Positions 62,469-64,000 of a stretch of 64,000 bases of DNA are shown here, piece after piece; positions within the stretch are counted from its first letter, which is position 1, and the number at the start of each line of letters is the position of its first letter. Location of the stretch: contig PLXW01000052.1 in NCBI GenBank assembly GCA_003151595.1, forward strand, positions 83,359 through 147,358. The letters run 5' to 3'. Origin of the DNA: Myxococcales bacterium (GTDB lineage: Bacteria; Myxococcota; Polyangia; Polyangiales; Polyangiaceae). The position numbers and the translations under genes are program-made. The notes beneath the pieces were generated by a model, which was not told the origin of the DNA, did no database searches, and saw only the letters and a program-made list of their open reading frames with translations.

Positions 62469-64000
62469 GGGGGCTGAGGGCTTCGGCGCCGGAGGCATGA
62501 TCCCCGGCGCGAGCATGGCCACGAAGCGCGCCGGTTTCTGGATCGTCTGCTCGCGCATCCACGCCTCCGCGAGGGCCACCGCCTCGCGCCCCGCGTCGCC
62601 CCCCGCACGCGCACCGAGCAGCGCGCGTGCCACTGTCGCCAGCAGCTCCATCTTGTGCGCTTCGGACTCGCGCACCGCCTCCTCCAGCAGCGCGCGCGTA
62701 CGACTCCCCTCGCCCCGCACCGCCGCCACCCCCGCGCGCAACAGCGCCGTCGGCGGGGCCGTCCACGGCGCACGCTCGCGCTCGATGCGATGCACGTCAC
62801 GCTCGACGGCGCGCAGCAGCTCCTCGCGCTTCGGATCGCGCGCGTCTTCGATCTCCGCGGCCGCGGCGACCGTCGCGCGCGCGCGCAACAGCTTCATCAT
62901 GAGCTTGACCGATTGCACGCGCGTGAGGAGCGAGCGCTCGATCTGCACCCACCCTTCGGTCATGCGCGCGAGCGCCGCGCCGGCGTTCCCTTCGTAGAGA
63001 TCGATGCTCGTGAGCGCGAGCAGCGCGTAGTAGTGCTCGAGGTGAAACCCCTTCGTGGACCACTGGCGCATCGCTTCGTTGCACTGCCGCCGCGCCATGT
63101 CGGGGTGACCGGCCACGAGCCACACGAGGTTCGGGTAGCCGATGCGGAGGTTCACTGCGGCGTAGAGGTCGCCGCGATCGTCGGCTTCGCGTAGCGCCAG
63201 CGGCTGCTCGGCGCAGAGCTCGCGCATGCGACCGAGGTGCGCCAGCGACTGGAGCCCGAAGAGGCGCACGGTGGAGATCTCCCAGGCCGCGCCGGCGCTC
63301 TCCATCCGGAAGGTGAGCACCGAAGCGCGCGAGCACTCGAGCGACTGCTCGAAGCGCCCGCCGAGGTAGTGCGCGGTCCCCATCATCCCCTTCGTCCAGG
63401 CCATGATGCGCGGGTTGCCGCTCTTGGCGGCGAGCGCGCTCGCTTGCGTCGCCACGCGCGTGACCTGGCGCTCGGCGTGGGTTCCACGGAAGCCGATGAA
63501 CGCGATCTCGCTCCCCAGCGCGCGCGCCACGCGATCGATCTCTCCGGCGCGAAGGGCGAGCGCGAGCTGCAGGTTCTGGAAGTACTGCGCGCGGATCGGA
63601 TCGAGCATCGCCAGCGAGAACGAGACCGACCAGCACACCTCGATGCGCGTGAGATCGCGCGGCGAGACGTCGCTCGCGTCGTGTTCGCGGAACGAGTAGC
63701 CGCGGAAGAACAGGTACGCGCGGAAGAGGACGATCGCGAGCACCGCGTACACGGGCGACTTCGGGTACGAGAGCCCGACAGACTCCAGCACCTGCTGCAC
63801 CTGCGTGAGCCCCTCTTCGAAGTGGCCGCAGTGAAGGAGCTGCTCGGCGGCGCGTCGCTTCAGGTCGAGCGCGTCGGCGGCGTTCGCTCCCATCGCCGCC
63901 GCGCGGTAGGCCTTCGCCGCCAGCGCGCCGCGCCCCGCCATCGCCAGCGCGTCGGCCCACTTCCGCTCCACCGCGCGATCCGCTTCGCGATCGGCGCGCA
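62463..64000 (-). CDS. Ser/Thr kinase-ATPase-TPR paralogue, C-terminal part (partial)
   Basis: The frame is open from the window edge to a stop at 62463, giving over 510 residues. It aligns throughout with the TPR part of the convergent protein: AKAYRAAAMGANAADALDLK against AQAYRAAAIGANEAEAIDLR, RIGYPNLVWLVAGHP against RIGHPNLVWLVAGEP, and KGFHLEHYYALLALTS against RGFHLEHYFELLAHSN. The kinase and ATPase domains should lie outside the window to the right; a GTG at 63971 is not a credible start since similarity begins before it. The stop codons of the two paralogues overlap tail to tail. Confidence 0.88.
   Translation of the reverse strand, partial: RADREADRAVERKWADALAMAGRGALAAKAYRAAAMGANAADALDLKRRAAEQLLHCGHFEEGLTQVQQVLESVGLSYPKSPVYAVLAIVLFRAYLFFRGYSFREHDASDVSPRDLTRIEVCWSVSFSLAMLDPIRAQYFQNLQLALALRAGEIDRVARALGSEIAFIGFRGTHAERQVTRVATQASALAAKSGNPRIMAWTKGMMGTAHYLGGRFEQSLECSRASVLTFRMESAGAAWEISTVRLFGLQSLAHLGRMRELCAEQPLALREADDRGDLYAAVNLRIGYPNLVWLVAGHPDMARRQCNEAMRQWSTKGFHLEHYYALLALTSIDLYEGNAGAALARMTEGWVQIERSLLTRVQSVKLMMKLLRARATVAAAAEIEDARDPKREELLRAVERDVHRIERERAPWTAPPTALLRAGVAAVRGEGSRTRALLEEAVRESEAHKMELLATVARALLGARAGGDAGREAVALAEAWMREQTIQKPARFVAMLAPGIMPPAPKPSAPS

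Overview
The window is uniformly GC-rich, gene-dense DNA that looks like a myxobacterium of the Polyangia type (Labilithrix/Sorangium-like). The clues are Ser/Thr kinases fused to AAA-ATPase and TPR regions, many secreted lipoproteins with Ser/Gly/Asp linkers after the lipobox, an FHA-sigma54 activator, hybrid histidine kinases, di-heme cytochrome lipoproteins and a full-size cyclic beta-glucan synthase. No phage, insertion sequence or CRISPR array is visible. The genus is inference.

Layout. 0-13 kb: end of a prolyl aminopeptidase gene, a sortilin/BNR propeller protein, two beta-helix lipoproteins, a kinase-TPR protein, and an operon of a GMC oxidoreductase and an alpha/beta hydrolase. 13.0-15.7 kb: a 21-bp tandem array, a rearranged pseudogene and a small His-rich protein gene ending in a hairpin terminator. 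15.9-25.4 kb: cyclic beta-1,2-glucan synthase, translationally coupled to a universal stress protein gene. 25.8-32.9 kb: a signalling and stress cluster (three histidine kinases, a hydrolase, a LEA-like protein, an lmo0937-type membrane peptide). 33.1-34.7 kb: a hipBA toxin-antitoxin pair. 34.8-36.9 kb: a graveyard of truncated genes (SWIM, erythromycin esterase, hybrid kinase) with a HIT gene lacking a clear start. 37.0-43.4 kb: secreted propeller proteins, a flavodoxin, a serpin and a nucleotidyltransferase pseudogene. 43.5-54 kb: two di-heme cytochrome lipoproteins flanking an FHA-sigma54 activator and a three-gene cassette. 54.6-64 kb: tRNA-Phe, a PH-domain membrane protein, lipoproteins, a GT-B glycosyltransferase, and two convergent kinase-ATPase-TPR paralogues, one cut by the window edge.

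The most unusual structure is a locus present twice in the same orientation about 35 kb apart. The copy at 48.5-52.3 kb is intact: a 42-bp-period tandem array; a 702-residue protein with a winged-helix-like C-terminus; a conserved leader with a 14-bp palindrome; a 119-residue protein resembling only region 2 of an ECF sigma factor; a protein with a His-rich N-terminus; and a terminator. The copy at 13.5-15.7 kb has lost most of the first gene, carries an inverted internal block, has lost the sigma-like domain, yet keeps the leader, the ribosome-binding site, the last gene and the terminator. This is the best candidate here for an undescribed system; its function is unknown.
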